In this document: piece by piece, positions 1-8,868 of the stretch | Position numbering within the stretch: position 1 is the stretch's first letter | How the letters are laid out: each line of letters begins with the position of its first letter | Source: UBA6144 sp964399165 | Lineage (GTDB): Bacteria > Bdellovibrionota > Bacteriovoracia > Bacteriovoracales > Bacteriovoracaceae | Direction: 5' to 3' | DNA length: 64,000 bases | Assembly (NCBI GenBank): GCA_964399165.1 | Contig: CAYNPO010000019.1 | Location: forward strand, 1 to 64,000 | Made by a program: the position numbers and the translations under genes | The notes under the pieces: model-generated | What the model was told of the DNA's origin: nothing | Database searches by the model: none | What the model saw: the letters and a program-made list of their open reading frames with translations, nothing else

Positions 1-1063
1 TGAACACGGCGTGGGTGATCAGGTGCATGAAGGCGGCGTTATATGAACCCACGCCCACGCCCATCACCATGTACCCCAACTGGGAGATGGTGGAGAAAGC
101 CAGCACGGCCTTGAGGTCCGTCTGGACCAAGGCGATGGTCGCGGCCCCGAAAGCGGTGATGGCGCCAATCAAGGCGATGAAATGGGTTAGGTTGCCGATT
201 TCCATGAGCGGGTACATCCGCAGAGACAGGTACACGCCCGCGGCGACCATGGTGGCCGCGTGGATCAGCGCGGAACAGGGGGTAGGGCCCATCATGGCGT
301 CGGGCAACCAGACCTGTAGGGGGAACTGAGCGGATTTGCCGATGGTTCCCATGAAAATGCAGAAGCCGGCAAAAGTGGCGAGGCCAATGCCCAGCACCTG
401 CTGGCCCGCGAACTTGCCCTCGGCAATGGCAGCGTAGATGTCTACGAAAGTCACGTTACCGACCACCTGCCAAATGGCCACTATGCCCAGGAGGAAGAAC
501 ACGTCGCCCACCCGTGTGGTCATGAAAGCCTTGAGTGAGGCGTCCCCGGCCTTGTCCTTTTCGTAGTAGAAGCCGATCAGGGAGTAGGAGCAGAAGCCCA
601 TGATCTCCCAGAAGATGAAGAAGGAGAGCAGGTTGTCGGATAGCACCAAGCCGAGCATGGCGCTGGTGAACAGGGACATATAGACGAAGAAGCGGCCGTA
701 GCGGGCATCATCGTGCATGTACCAAGTGGAGAAAAGATGGATCATGGTAGCGACGCCGGTCACCATGAGCAGCATAATGGCGCCCATGTTGTCGATGTAC
801 ACGCCCATGTCGACCTTGAAGTTCTGGCCTCCCGCTGAGAGGTCAAACCAGGTAAAGGCCTTGTGGATGTAGTAGTCGGTAGCGAAGTTGCCGCCTACAA
901 AGTCGCCGAATATGCGTGCCGCAAAGAAGAAGGACGCCAGGATGCCTAGGACGCTGACCCAGTCGCCGTGACGGGGCAGCCTATGTCCCACGAAGGCGTT
1001 GATCACGAACGCGATGAAGGGGCAGAGGAAGATGGGGGCTACTGTGGTGACGGTGTAATCCAT
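1..1063 (-). CDS. nuoL: NADH-quinone oxidoreductase subunit L (partial)
   Basis: Proton-pumping, antiporter-like membrane subunit of respiratory complex I. Reading the minus strand from an ATG at 1063 gives 354 uninterrupted codons to the window edge, so the C-terminal part, with the long lateral helix, lies outside. The translation is strongly hydrophobic and carries the family core motif GPTPCSALIHAATMVAAGVY and the preceding LPDAMM, diagnostic of NuoL/MrpA-type subunits. It starts 9 bases after the nuoK stop and is the last visible gene of a nuoA-H-J-K-L run. nuoM and nuoN probably follow beyond the left edge (inference). Confidence 0.95.
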   Translation of the reverse strand, partial: MDYTVTTVAPIFLCPFIAFVINAFVGHRLPRHGDWVSVLGILASFFFAARIFGDFVGGNFATDYYIHKAFTWFDLSAGGQNFKVDMGVYIDNMGAIMLLMVTGVATMIHLFSTWYMHDDARYGRFFVYMSLFTSAMLGLVLSDNLLSFFIFWEIMGFCSYSLIGFYYEKDKAGDASLKAFMTTRVGDVFFLLGIVAIWQVVGNVTFVDIYAAIAEGKFAGQQVLGIGLATFAGFCIFMGTIGKSAQFPLQVWLPDAMMGPTPCSALIHAATMVAAGVYLSLRMYPLMEIGNLTHFIALIGAITAFGAATIALVQTDLKAVLAFSTISQLGYMVMGVGVGSYNAAFMHLITHAVF

Positions 1064-1072
1064 GGGCGCCTC

Positions 1073-1378
1073 TTAGTTCCTCAATTGCGTGGCTTCGTCG
1101 ATGTGGATCGTTTCCTTCAGCTGGAAGAAGCGGATCACGATGGCGAGCCCCACGGCAGCCTCGGCGGCTGCCACGACGATGATGAAAAGGCTGAAAACGT
1201 GACCATCCAGGTTGTTCGTCGCGAACTTGGAATAGGCGACAAAGTTCAAAGCGGCGGCGTTCAGCACCAGCTCAATGCCGAGCAAGATGGCAACGATGTT
1301 CTTGCGCACGAGCATGACCATGAGGCCGACAGCGAATAGGACCAGGGAGATGACGAGGTAAGACGCGAGGCTGATCAT
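1073..1378 (-). CDS. nuoK: NADH-quinone oxidoreductase subunit K
   Basis: Small membrane subunit of complex I (101 aa, the usual length for NuoK). Three predicted membrane helices can be read. The second contains the conserved glutamate in GIELVLNAAALNF and the third the second conserved acidic position in AAAEAAVGLAIV; both belong to the proton-transfer path in the family. ATG start at 1378, 9 bases downstream of nuoJ and 9 bases upstream of nuoL, so it is co-transcribed with them. Confidence 0.96.
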   Translation of the reverse strand: MISLASYLVISLVLFAVGLMVMLVRKNIVAILLGIELVLNAAALNFVAYSKFATNNLDGHVFSLFIIVVAAAEAAVGLAIVIRFFQLKETIHIDEATQLRN

Positions 1379-1387
1379 AGGTCCCCC

Positions 1388-1918
1388 TTACTGCTTCCGC
1401 GGGCGCGCGATGATCGCGGCTCCGACCAGGGCCCCGAGCAGGAGCACCGACGAGATCTCGAAGGCGAGCACGTGTTCCTTCACCAGCAAGTTTCCAAGAC
1501 GGTCCACGGTGGACTCAAGCTTGCCGTCGTTCTTCATGGCGGCGAACACCCCAAGGCGGCTGAAGAGGTGCACATTGGTGAAAACGAACACCAGGGCCAC
1601 CAAACCGCCAACGCCGTAAGTCCAGGCGTTCCCCATGGTGGGGACAAGCCCGAGGAGCTGCTGGGCGCGGGAGACGAAGTCCTTGCCGCCCGTGAGCATG
1701 ACCGCGAAGAGCATGAGGATCACAACTCCGCCCACATAGACCATAATCTGGGTGACGGCGACGAAGTCTGCGCCCAGGGTGGCGTAAAGGCCGGCGATGC
1801 CGATCAGGCAGCCCAGCAGGTAAATGCAGGAGTGCATGATGTTGCGGGTGGTGAGCACCAGAACGGCACCCGTAAGTGTGAGCGCGGCGGAAAGGAGAAA
1901 CAGCAGGTGGAGAAACAT
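1388..1918 (-). CDS. nuoJ: NADH-quinone oxidoreductase subunit J
   Basis: Membrane subunit of complex I (176 aa, typical length). The N-terminal two thirds hold four hydrophobic helices, including the family segment ADFVAVTQIMVYVGGVVILM with its conserved tyrosine and glycines. A last helix, EISSVLLLGALVGAAII, precedes a basic tail. ATG start at 1918, 8 bases after nuoH. The gene directly follows nuoH without an intervening nuoI, which differs from the common order H-I-J. Confidence 0.96.
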   Translation of the reverse strand: MFLHLLFLLSAALTLTGAVLVLTTRNIMHSCIYLLGCLIGIAGLYATLGADFVAVTQIMVYVGGVVILMLFAVMLTGGKDFVSRAQQLLGLVPTMGNAWTYGVGGLVALVFVFTNVHLFSRLGVFAAMKNDGKLESTVDRLGNLLVKEHVLAFEISSVLLLGALVGAAIIARPRKQ

Positions 1919-1926
1919 GGTCTACC

Positions 1927-3048
1927 TCAGTGCCCGTGGCCGGTGAGCAGTTGGAACATGGATTGGCCCTTGAAGGCGACCATCCAGATGGCGCAACCGA
2001 GCAGGTTGAAGATCGCGATGGGGGTCAGGTACTTCCAGCAGATGGACATGAGCTGGTCGACGCGCAAGCGGGGGAAGGTCCAGCGAACCCAGATCACAAC
2101 GTAGTAGAGGATCAGGGTCTTGGTGGTGAAGATGGCGATTTGCACGAACTGGATGGGCAGGATGTCGATCTTCACGTTCATGGGAAGCGTGTACCCGCCC
2201 AGGAAAAGGGCCACTGCGACTCCGCATACGACGAACACTTCCACGTACTCAGCCAATGCGAAGAAGCCGAAGCGCATCCCCGTGTACTCCGTGTGGTAGC
2301 CGGACACCAACTCGGACTCGGCCTCAGGAAGGTCGAAGGGAGCGCGGTTGGTCTCGGCCAGCGCACCCACGAAATAGACAAAGAAGGCGATGAAGGCAAA
2401 GGGGTTGTGGAAGATGAACCAGTTGGCGGGAATGCCCGCCTGCTTGCCCACGAGTGTGCCGAAGGACATGCCGCCAGCGAGCAGCGTGATGGCCAGCACG
2501 GAGATGGTTACGGGGATCTCGTAGGAGATGATTTGCGAGGCGCCGCGCATGCCGCCGAGCATGGACCATTTGGAGTTAGAGGCGTAGCCGCCGAGGAACA
2601 CGCCCACACCAACCAGCGAGGAGATGGCGATCAGGTAGAACACACCCACATTGAGGTCAGTGAGGATGAAGCCACTGGAGATCGGCAGCACCGCGAGAGT
2701 GCAGAAAACGCCCATGAGACACAGGAATGGCGCGAGGTAGAACAGGAATTTGTCTGCCGTCCGCGGCATGACGTCTTCCTTGGAGAGCATCTTCACTCCG
2801 TCGGCGAGGACTTGAAGAAGGCCGTAAGGACCCACTCGGTTGGGGCCCATACGCATTTGGATGTCGGCGGAGATCTTGCGTTCGGCATATGTGCCGAAGC
2901 CGCCAATGGTGGCAGCCACAACCACGAGCGCGAGGGCAACGCCAAGGAAGATCAAAAAGGATAGAAGGCCAGTGTTGTTCTGAAATAGTGCCACCAGCGA
3001 GTCGAAAAACTGGTACTCGGAAAGGTAGCTGACGACGGTTTGGTTCAC
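1927..3048 (-). CDS. nuoH: NADH-quinone oxidoreductase subunit H
   Basis: Membrane subunit of complex I (373 aa) that forms the quinone channel next to the peripheral arm. Family motifs are clear: ERKISADIQMRMGPNRVGPYG near residues 56-75, LADGVKMLSKED, EIPVTISVL, and the acidic loop FDLPEAESELVSGYHTEY. The start is GTG at 3048, sharing four bases (GTGA) with the nuoA stop, which indicates translational coupling. A histidine-ending tail (TGHGH) is present. Confidence 0.97.
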   Translation of the reverse strand: MNQTVVSYLSEYQFFDSLVALFQNNTGLLSFLIFLGVALALVVVAATIGGFGTYAERKISADIQMRMGPNRVGPYGLLQVLADGVKMLSKEDVMPRTADKFLFYLAPFLCLMGVFCTLAVLPISSGFILTDLNVGVFYLIAISSLVGVGVFLGGYASNSKWSMLGGMRGASQIISYEIPVTISVLAITLLAGGMSFGTLVGKQAGIPANWFIFHNPFAFIAFFVYFVGALAETNRAPFDLPEAESELVSGYHTEYTGMRFGFFALAEYVEVFVVCGVAVALFLGGYTLPMNVKIDILPIQFVQIAIFTTKTLILYYVVIWVRWTFPRLRVDQLMSICWKYLTPIAIFNLLGCAIWMVAFKGQSMFQLLTGHGH

Positions 3049-3479
3049 TGGGCCACCTTCTTGCCGGAGGGACGGGTGCGGGAGACCTGGAAGCTTTTCA
3101 CCCAGTCCAGGTCACCTTTCTTCCAGCAGTAGGCAATACCGGTCACCAGCACGACGACGAAGAACAGAAGGTCGAGGAGGGCATACAGGCCATTACCTTC
3201 CGCCACGAAATCGCTAAAAACAGCCGCGACCGGGAATAGTAGCACCGACTCCACGTCGAAAATGATGAAGATCAGGCCCACGACATAAAAACGCACGTTA
3301 AAGGCGGACCAGGCGGTGCCCACTGGCTCTTCACCGCACTCGTAGGGCATTTGCTTGAAGTGGGAAGGCTTCTTCTTGCTCAGAAGCAGCGAAACGAAAT
3401 GTCCGCCGAAAAACAGCAACACCACAATTCCCATCAAGATAACAATGGGCATCAATCCATCGATTTGGGTGGATGTCAT
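3045..3479 (-). CDS. nuoA: NADH-quinone oxidoreductase subunit A
   Basis: Membrane subunit of complex I, 144 aa from the chosen ATG at 3479. That start is preceded by GGAGAC about seven bases upstream. An upstream in-frame start at 3530 would add 17 residues (MYRKGVFLLS...) unlike the family and is not preferred. Visible motifs: PYECGEEPVGTAWSAFNVRFY and the acidic FDVESVLLFPVA, both hallmarks of NuoA. Three membrane helices. First gene of the minus-strand nuo run, divergent from mfd. The peripheral-arm genes nuoB-G and nuoI are not here. Confidence 0.95.
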   Translation of the reverse strand: MTSTQIDGLMPIVILMGIVVLLFFGGHFVSLLLSKKKPSHFKQMPYECGEEPVGTAWSAFNVRFYVVGLIFIIFDVESVLLFPVAAVFSDFVAEGNGLYALLDLLFFVVVLVTGIAYCWKKGDLDWVKSFQVSRTRPSGKKVAQ

Positions 3480-3622
3480 GAAGGTCTCCGAAGAGGAAAA
3501 ACTTAGTAAAAAAACACCTTTACGATACAAAAGATGTTGAAAAGAGCAAAGATGTTATTTTGGAAGGCCTGGGGTAGATTGCGTCTCACATTCGCCTCAG
3601 CACCACAGGAAATTTTTCGCCC
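3480..3622. promoter_or_regulatory. Divergent nuoA/mfd intergenic region with 9-bp direct repeat
   Basis: This 143-base AT-rich gap separates the divergent nuoA and mfd starts and must hold both promoters. The sequence AAAGATGTT occurs twice in the same orientation, at 3530-3538 and 3548-3556, 18 bases start to start, so both copies would lie on similar faces of the helix. A purine-rich CAGGAAA just before mfd could serve as its ribosome-binding site. I could not pick a convincing -35/-10 pair. The operator role is inference. Confidence 0.4.
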
Positions 3623-6600
3623 ATGACTCCCTTCAGCAGCCTAACCACACGCCTACGCCTGTGGGTCGAACAAGGCGCATCGGAACTATTTCTTCGCGGC
3701 GTGTCTGCCTCAGCTTGGAGCTTTGTTTACTCTGCTGCGGCAAAACCATTTCTCGCCTCGCGTCGTCAACTCATCGTGGCCTCCACGACCGACGAGGCCG
3801 AAAGACTGTGGGATGATTTCAGCACACATCCAGATGCCCTCTTCTTTCCCGGACTAGGACACTCCCCCTTCACAAGCATTCAGTCATCCGAGGCAGCACT
3901 GCTGCAGCGTTTCCAGGTTCTCTCAAACCTCGTGAACGACCCTAGGCCTTGGTTGGTGGTCACTTCCCGTGAAGCCGCGGGCCTCCTGGTTCCACCGCCA
4001 GATTTTTTCCGCCATCAGTCTTTTCGTTTGGCCGTGGACGACATCATGGGGCCCCATGCCATGGCCGAAAAGCTAGTTCAGCTGGGCTACCGTGCCACTC
4101 CTTCGATCGAGGAGCCGGGAACTTTCACAAGAAAGGGGGAGATTTTCGACGTTTTTCCTGTAGGTGGGAGACCCGCGCGCCTGCACTACTTTGACGATTT
4201 GGTAGAAAAAATTCATGCGGTGGATCCACAGACTCAGAAGACGTTGACGGATATAGTCCTCACAACATTGTTGCTGGCTCCGGCCCCTGGCGTCTTCACG
4301 CAGGAAGAGTTTGTCTCACGACTTCGTGAGAACCTGCCCCAACCACGCCCCCAACATAAAAACCGCTACGACGTGCGAAAGGGTATTTTCCAGCAGCTGG
4401 GCCAGGGGCAGTTGTTTGAGAATTACCCGGTCTACGCCCCCTTGTTTTTCGCAATCCCTGCATGTCTAGGCGACTACTTCGGGAAAGACGCCATTGTCAC
4501 TGAGATCAACAGGGAACAAGGGCACAAGGAGTGGGAGCTTGGGTTTGAGCGGTGGGCCGACGACTATGCGGCTGAAGCCGAGCGCAAGGATTCCTCCCTC
4601 GTCTTGCCCGGACCGGAGAAGCTGGCCCTGTCTTTACCCCGCTTTCCATCGGCCCCGACTTTGGTGGTGGATGCCCTAGACGTGACCATTGATCTCGAGG
4701 GCGACATGGTGAACGAACTCCACCTGGGACTGGCGCCACTCAAGTCTCAGCTGGTGACGAAGATCCAGTCGCGACATGGCGCGATCCCCGAAGGAAAATA
4801 CGAGTGGATCAAGGCGATGATGGGAGCGCTCCGGGAGGAGATGCGCCACGGTGCCCACCTGATGGTGGTCACCCGCAACTCCTCCACCCGACAGGAGCTG
4901 GAATTCATTCTCCGCGAAAATGATATCCAGCTTGACGGCGGTAGGGTCAGCTGGACCGAAGGCACACTTGCCGAGGGCTTCCATTACCGCGGAGAGAATC
5001 TATGGGTGCTTGGTGAATCCGATCTTTTCTCGGCCAAGCAGCGCAAGGCCAAGAAATCCCCCGTCTCAAATCCCGATCTTTTCGCGGAACAACTGGCGAC
5101 GCTCAAGGGGGGGGACTATGTGGTCCACCGGGACTTCGGAGTAGGACTTTACCGCGGACTGGAAAGTCTCAGGGTCGGTGACCAGGAGTCGGATTTTCTC
5201 GTGATCGAGTATGAGAACCGCGACAAGGTTTACGTCCCCGTCTACCGCCTGAATCTCGTGCAGAAGCATGCCGATGCTACTGCGGCCGTGAAGGTGGCAA
5301 GTCTTAATTCTAAGAGGTTCGCCGAGCAGAAGAACAAGGCCCGACAGTCGGTCAAGAAGCTCGCTTTCGATCTCCTGCGCATGCAGGCTGAACGCAAGCT
5401 GCGCGGCGGATTTCCCTTCTCCCCGCCGGATCATCTCTTTCGTGAGTTCGAAATGTCTTTCCCGTTCGAGGAGACACCCGATCAGTTAAAGGCCATCAAC
5501 GATGTTCTCGAGGATATGCAAGCCCAGTACCCTATGGATCGGTTAGTCTGCGGCGACGTGGGTTTTGGAAAGACCGAGGTGGCGATGCGAGCTGCCTTCA
5601 AGGCAGTTCTCGACAAGAAGCAAGTTGTGGTGCTGGTGCCCACCACCGTCCTGGCCCTTCAACATTTCCACTCATTCCGCGAACGCTTCAAGGCCTTCCC
5701 AGTCACTGTGGAGATGCTCTCCCGGTTTAAAACCGCCAAGGAAGTCGGCGAGGTCACGCGAAACCTCAAAGATGGTAGGATAGACATCCTGGTTGGCACC
5801 CACTCCGTGCTATCCGACAAGGTGGAGTTCCATGACCTTGGGTTGGTGATCATCGACGAAGAGCATCGTTTCGGGGTGAACCACAAAGAGAAACTCAAGG
5901 TCCTACGTCAGGGCGTCGACGTCCTGACAATGACGGCTACGCCCATTCCACGCACGCTTCAACTGGCGTTTCTCGGCATCAGGGATATGTCCATCATCCA
6001 GACCGCCCCTCCGCGCCGCCAGGCGATCAAGACCTACTTGATCAAGGAGGACGAAGCCACTCTGAAATCGGCCCTGGAAAAGGAATTGGCGCGTGGAGGC
6101 CAAGTGTTCTACGTCCACAACCGCGTCCATGACATCGAGGAGCACGAAATTTTGCTCAAGCGGCTCGCGCCGAAGGCGAGGATAACGACTACCCACGGAC
6201 AGATGCCCGAGAAGGAACTCGAGAAGCGCATCAATGACTTCTACGAGCACAAGAGCGACATCCTCCTCTCCACGACCATCATAGAGAGCGGCATCGATAT
6301 ACCCAACGCCAACACCATGATCATCGATCGCGCTGACACTTATGGCCTGGCCCAACTCCACCAACTCCGCGGCCGCATAGGACGCTCGGATCGCAAGGCG
6401 TATGCTTACTTCATGGTCCCGGAACACCGATTGCTGAGCGACACGGCTTCCCGTCGCCTCCAGTCACTACAGACGTATGCAGACATGGGCTCCGGCTTTG
6501 CCCTCGCTTCCTGTGACCTTGAAATCCGTGGTGCGGGCGACATCCTGGGAGCCGAACAGCACGGCCAAATAGACCAGATCGGGTTGGAGCTGTACCTGGA

Positions 6601-7105
6601 CCTACTCCAGGAAGCGATTCAAGAATTGAAGGGCGAACGGCGCGCGGCTTCTCGGAACATCGAAGTACAGGCTCCCTTCAACGCCTACATCCCGAACAAC
6701 TACATCGCGGACCACTCCACGAGGCTCAAATACTACAAACGACTTTCCAACGCCCAGACGCAGGCGCGACTGGATGAAATCACCAGCGAGATGGCCGACG
6801 TTTTTGGTCTCGCTCCCCGAGAGCTTGAGGCCCTCGCCTGCATCCTTCGGGCCCGCCTTTGGCTACAACCGGCAGCCGTACGGTTGGTGAAAGTAGCTGG
6901 TGCGCAGATCACGGTGTTCTTTGACCAGGATGCTTTGAGCGAGGACGAGACCTTGCGCGACCGCGTACTCGGAATCTTCCTGGGCAAGCCCAAACTCTAC
7001 AAGATTAATCCTGACGCTTCTGTGCTGTGCTTTTTCAAGGACCCCGTGGACCCCCAGGTTCTCCTGGAATTCGCGAAACATATTGCGGGCCAAATCGCGC
7101 CATGA
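3623..7105 (+). CDS. mfd: Transcription-repair coupling factor Mfd
   Basis: ATP-dependent DNA translocase (1160 aa, full family length) that removes stalled RNA polymerase and recruits UvrA. Order seen: UvrB-like N-terminal domains (about 1-340), RNA polymerase interaction domain near 490-560 (GGDYVVHRDFGVGLYRG), helicase motor with Walker A GDVGFGKTE near 644, Walker B IIDEEHRFG near 743, motif III TATPIPRTLQL near 770 and motif VI QLRGRIGRS near 914, then the TRCF C-terminal regulatory domain. ATG at 3623. First gene of an operon that ends with uvrA, its functional partner. A run of eight G (5107-5114) lies in the coding sequence. Confidence 0.98.
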   Translation: MTPFSSLTTRLRLWVEQGASELFLRGVSASAWSFVYSAAAKPFLASRRQLIVASTTDEAERLWDDFSTHPDALFFPGLGHSPFTSIQSSEAALLQRFQVLSNLVNDPRPWLVVTSREAAGLLVPPPDFFRHQSFRLAVDDIMGPHAMAEKLVQLGYRATPSIEEPGTFTRKGEIFDVFPVGGRPARLHYFDDLVEKIHAVDPQTQKTLTDIVLTTLLLAPAPGVFTQEEFVSRLRENLPQPRPQHKNRYDVRKGIFQQLGQGQLFENYPVYAPLFFAIPACLGDYFGKDAIVTEINREQGHKEWELGFERWADDYAAEAERKDSSLVLPGPEKLALSLPRFPSAPTLVVDALDVTIDLEGDMVNELHLGLAPLKSQLVTKIQSRHGAIPEGKYEWIKAMMGALREEMRHGAHLMVVTRNSSTRQELEFILRENDIQLDGGRVSWTEGTLAEGFHYRGENLWVLGESDLFSAKQRKAKKSPVSNPDLFAEQLATLKGGDYVVHRDFGVGLYRGLESLRVGDQESDFLVIEYENRDKVYVPVYRLNLVQKHADATAAVKVASLNSKRFAEQKNKARQSVKKLAFDLLRMQAERKLRGGFPFSPPDHLFREFEMSFPFEETPDQLKAINDVLEDMQAQYPMDRLVCGDVGFGKTEVAMRAAFKAVLDKKQVVVLVPTTVLALQHFHSFRERFKAFPVTVEMLSRFKTAKEVGEVTRNLKDGRIDILVGTHSVLSDKVEFHDLGLVIIDEEHRFGVNHKEKLKVLRQGVDVLTMTATPIPRTLQLAFLGIRDMSIIQTAPPRRQAIKTYLIKEDEATLKSALEKELARGGQVFYVHNRVHDIEEHEILLKRLAPKARITTTHGQMPEKELEKRINDFYEHKSDILLSTTIIESGIDIPNANTMIIDRADTYGLAQLHQLRGRIGRSDRKAYAYFMVPEHRLLSDTASRRLQSLQTYADMGSGFALASCDLEIRGAGDILGAEQHGQIDQIGLELYLDLLQEAIQELKGERRAASRNIEVQAPFNAYIPNNYIADHSTRLKYYKRLSNAQTQARLDEITSEMADVFGLAPRELEALACILRARLWLQPAAVRLVKVAGAQITVFFDQDALSEDETLRDRVLGIFLGKPKLYKINPDASVLCFFKDPVDPQVLLEFAKHIAGQIAP

Positions 7106-7142
7106 TACCGTTTTTTCAAGACTTTTAACGACGAGGACCCAC

Positions 7143-7949
7143 ATGAAAGCTCTTTTCCTGGCGCTCGCCCTGTTCGGCCAAGCCGCTTGGGCACAACCGA
7201 AGCCTGATGAGGTGGTGGCCACCGTCGGGAGCACAAAGATCACTCGCAAACAGCTGGAGGAGTATCACCAGCAGAACCTCCGCTTCGTCACCCAGCGTAA
7301 GATTACCCGCGAAGTTTCCCTTGATGACCTCATTAACCGCGCCCTCGGGATTCAACGTGCTCGCAAAACTGGCCTCGACAAGGACCCCATGGTTGTCTCG
7401 AAGATGGAAGACATCCTCTTCCATGCACAGGTCTCTAAGGACCTTGAGGGCCCCCTCTCCAAGATCACAGTGAGCGATGACGAAGTGGCCAAGTACTACG
7501 CCGACAACAAGGAGTACCGCACGGCCCACATTCTCTTCCGCCTACCCATTCAGCCCACCCCGGATGAGGTCGACAAAGCGGCGAAGGCTGCGGATAAGGC
7601 TTATCAAGAGGTGTCGGCAAACCCCGACACATTCACGGCCGTCGCCACCAAGGCTTCACAGGGAACCACCGCCCCGGCCGGCGGCGACCTTGGCTACCAA
7701 CCCCCCGTTCGCCTGGCGCCCGAGTATTATGCGGCGATCAAGGGCCAGAAAGTCGGTTTCATATCCCGCCCCGTCCGCACCCAGATGGGCTACCACGTCG
7801 TCCGCGTGCTTGGCGTAAAGGACTTCGACCAAATCGACAAAAACCTCTACAAGAAGATCATCTACGACCAAAAACGTGACGCCCTGATGAACGCTTACTT
7901 CCAGGGCCTCAAGAAGGGCGCGGACGTCAAGATTCTCGCCAAGCCCTGA
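7143..7949 (+). CDS. Secreted parvulin-type peptidyl-prolyl isomerase
   Basis: Periplasmic protein-folding helper of the PpiC/parvulin family (268 aa from ATG 7143). The start was chosen because it opens a clear signal peptide (MKALFLALALFGQAAWA) and follows a GAGG ribosome-binding sequence; an upstream in-frame start at 7083 adds unrelated residues overlapping mfd. After an N-terminal chaperone-like helical part, the rotamase domain spans roughly residues 120-225, with AHILFRLPI, GGDLGYQPP, FISRPVRTQMGYHVVRV as family landmarks. It starts 37 bases after mfd and ends 1 base before the next, SurA-like gene, so the two envelope foldases are coupled. Confidence 0.9.
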   Translation: MKALFLALALFGQAAWAQPKPDEVVATVGSTKITRKQLEEYHQQNLRFVTQRKITREVSLDDLINRALGIQRARKTGLDKDPMVVSKMEDILFHAQVSKDLEGPLSKITVSDDEVAKYYADNKEYRTAHILFRLPIQPTPDEVDKAAKAADKAYQEVSANPDTFTAVATKASQGTTAPAGGDLGYQPPVRLAPEYYAAIKGQKVGFISRPVRTQMGYHVVRVLGVKDFDQIDKNLYKKIIYDQKRDALMNAYFQGLKKGADVKILAKP

Positions 7950-7950
7950 T

Positions 7951-8868
7951 ATGTTGGCCCTCGTCCTTTCCACCCTCTTGGGCCTCGCCCCCACTGCCTT
8001 CGCCCAGGAGAAGCTCCTCGACAAGATCGTCGCCGTGGTCAACGGCAAGGTCTATACGTTATCGGAGCTGAAAAGGGTTGAGGAGACGATGGCGGCTCGA
8101 AGGGAAATCTCTCCCTTTCTCTACACCGATAAGCAGTATTCCCAGACGGCTTTGTTGGAGCTTCTCATCAAAGGCTACATCGTACGAGACAAGATCGGGG
8201 CGCAAGGCTATGTCATCGGCGACGACGCTGTGGAGTCCCGCATCCGCATGACCGAAGAAAAACTTGGGCTGAACCGCGACAGTCTGCTCGAGTTCCTCAA
8301 ATCGAGGGGCCTTACTTATGAGGAGTACTTCGAAATCATCCGTGAAGCCATGGAGTACAACGTCTTCAACACACGCGTGATCGCCCCCCTCGTGACCGTC
8401 ACCGAGCAGGAGCTCAAGAACGAGTTCTACCGACGCCATGCAATGGACAAAGCCTTGAGCTTTACCTATGACGTTGTCGATTTCTCCGTGCCCAGCTCTC
8501 AAGGCGATGGCAAGCGCAAAGCCGGGTACGTCCAGGCCCTGCGTGACTACCAACTTACGGGCCGCCTGAGCGGTGGCTTCACGAGTCTCGAGGCTAACCC
8601 GCTGGAGGGTATCCGGGAGGACAGCATCCATCCTGAAATTGCCAAGGCGCTGTCCCAAACCCCTGAGGGTGACTTTACCCCTCCGGTGGTCCTCGGGGGT
8701 CGCTTGCGCAGTTTCTACGTGAAGAAGAAAGACCTCATGGAATCCCAGGCTTTCACCAAGGTGAAGGACAGGCTCGGTGAAGAGATTTTCGCTGAGAAAA
8801 GCGCCTCACTCACGCGCAACTGGTTCGAGCGCGAGTATCCAAACTATTATATCAGTCGCACTTTATGA
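7951..8868 (+). CDS. surA: SurA-like periplasmic chaperone
   Basis: Exported protein of 305 aa with signal peptide (MLALVLSTLLGLAPTAFAQ) and a SurA N-terminal domain beginning LLDKIVAVVNGKVYTLSEL. In E. coli SurA escorts outer-membrane proteins through the periplasm. I see no clear rotamase domain after the N-terminal part, so this may be a chaperone-only form working with the upstream PpiC protein (inference). The stop overlaps the start of the PdxA-like gene by four bases (ATGA). SurA next to PdxA matches the conserved E. coli surA-pdxA order, which supports the assignment. Confidence 0.82.
   Translation: MLALVLSTLLGLAPTAFAQEKLLDKIVAVVNGKVYTLSELKRVEETMAARREISPFLYTDKQYSQTALLELLIKGYIVRDKIGAQGYVIGDDAVESRIRMTEEKLGLNRDSLLEFLKSRGLTYEEYFEIIREAMEYNVFNTRVIAPLVTVTEQELKNEFYRRHAMDKALSFTYDVVDFSVPSSQGDGKRKAGYVQALRDYQLTGRLSGGFTSLEANPLEGIREDSIHPEIAKALSQTPEGDFTPPVVLGGRLRSFYVKKKDLMESQAFTKVKDRLGEEIFAEKSASLTRNWFEREYPNYYISRTL

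Noticed and set aside
1930..2964. 344-codon plus-strand open frame over nuoH
   Set aside because: Antisense shadow of a well-supported nuoH; the translation is His/Glu/Gly-rich low-complexity typical of such shadows.
3480..3530. Longer NuoA with 17 extra N-terminal residues
   Set aside because: The extra residues do not resemble NuoA, and the internal ATG at 3479 has a better ribosome-binding site.
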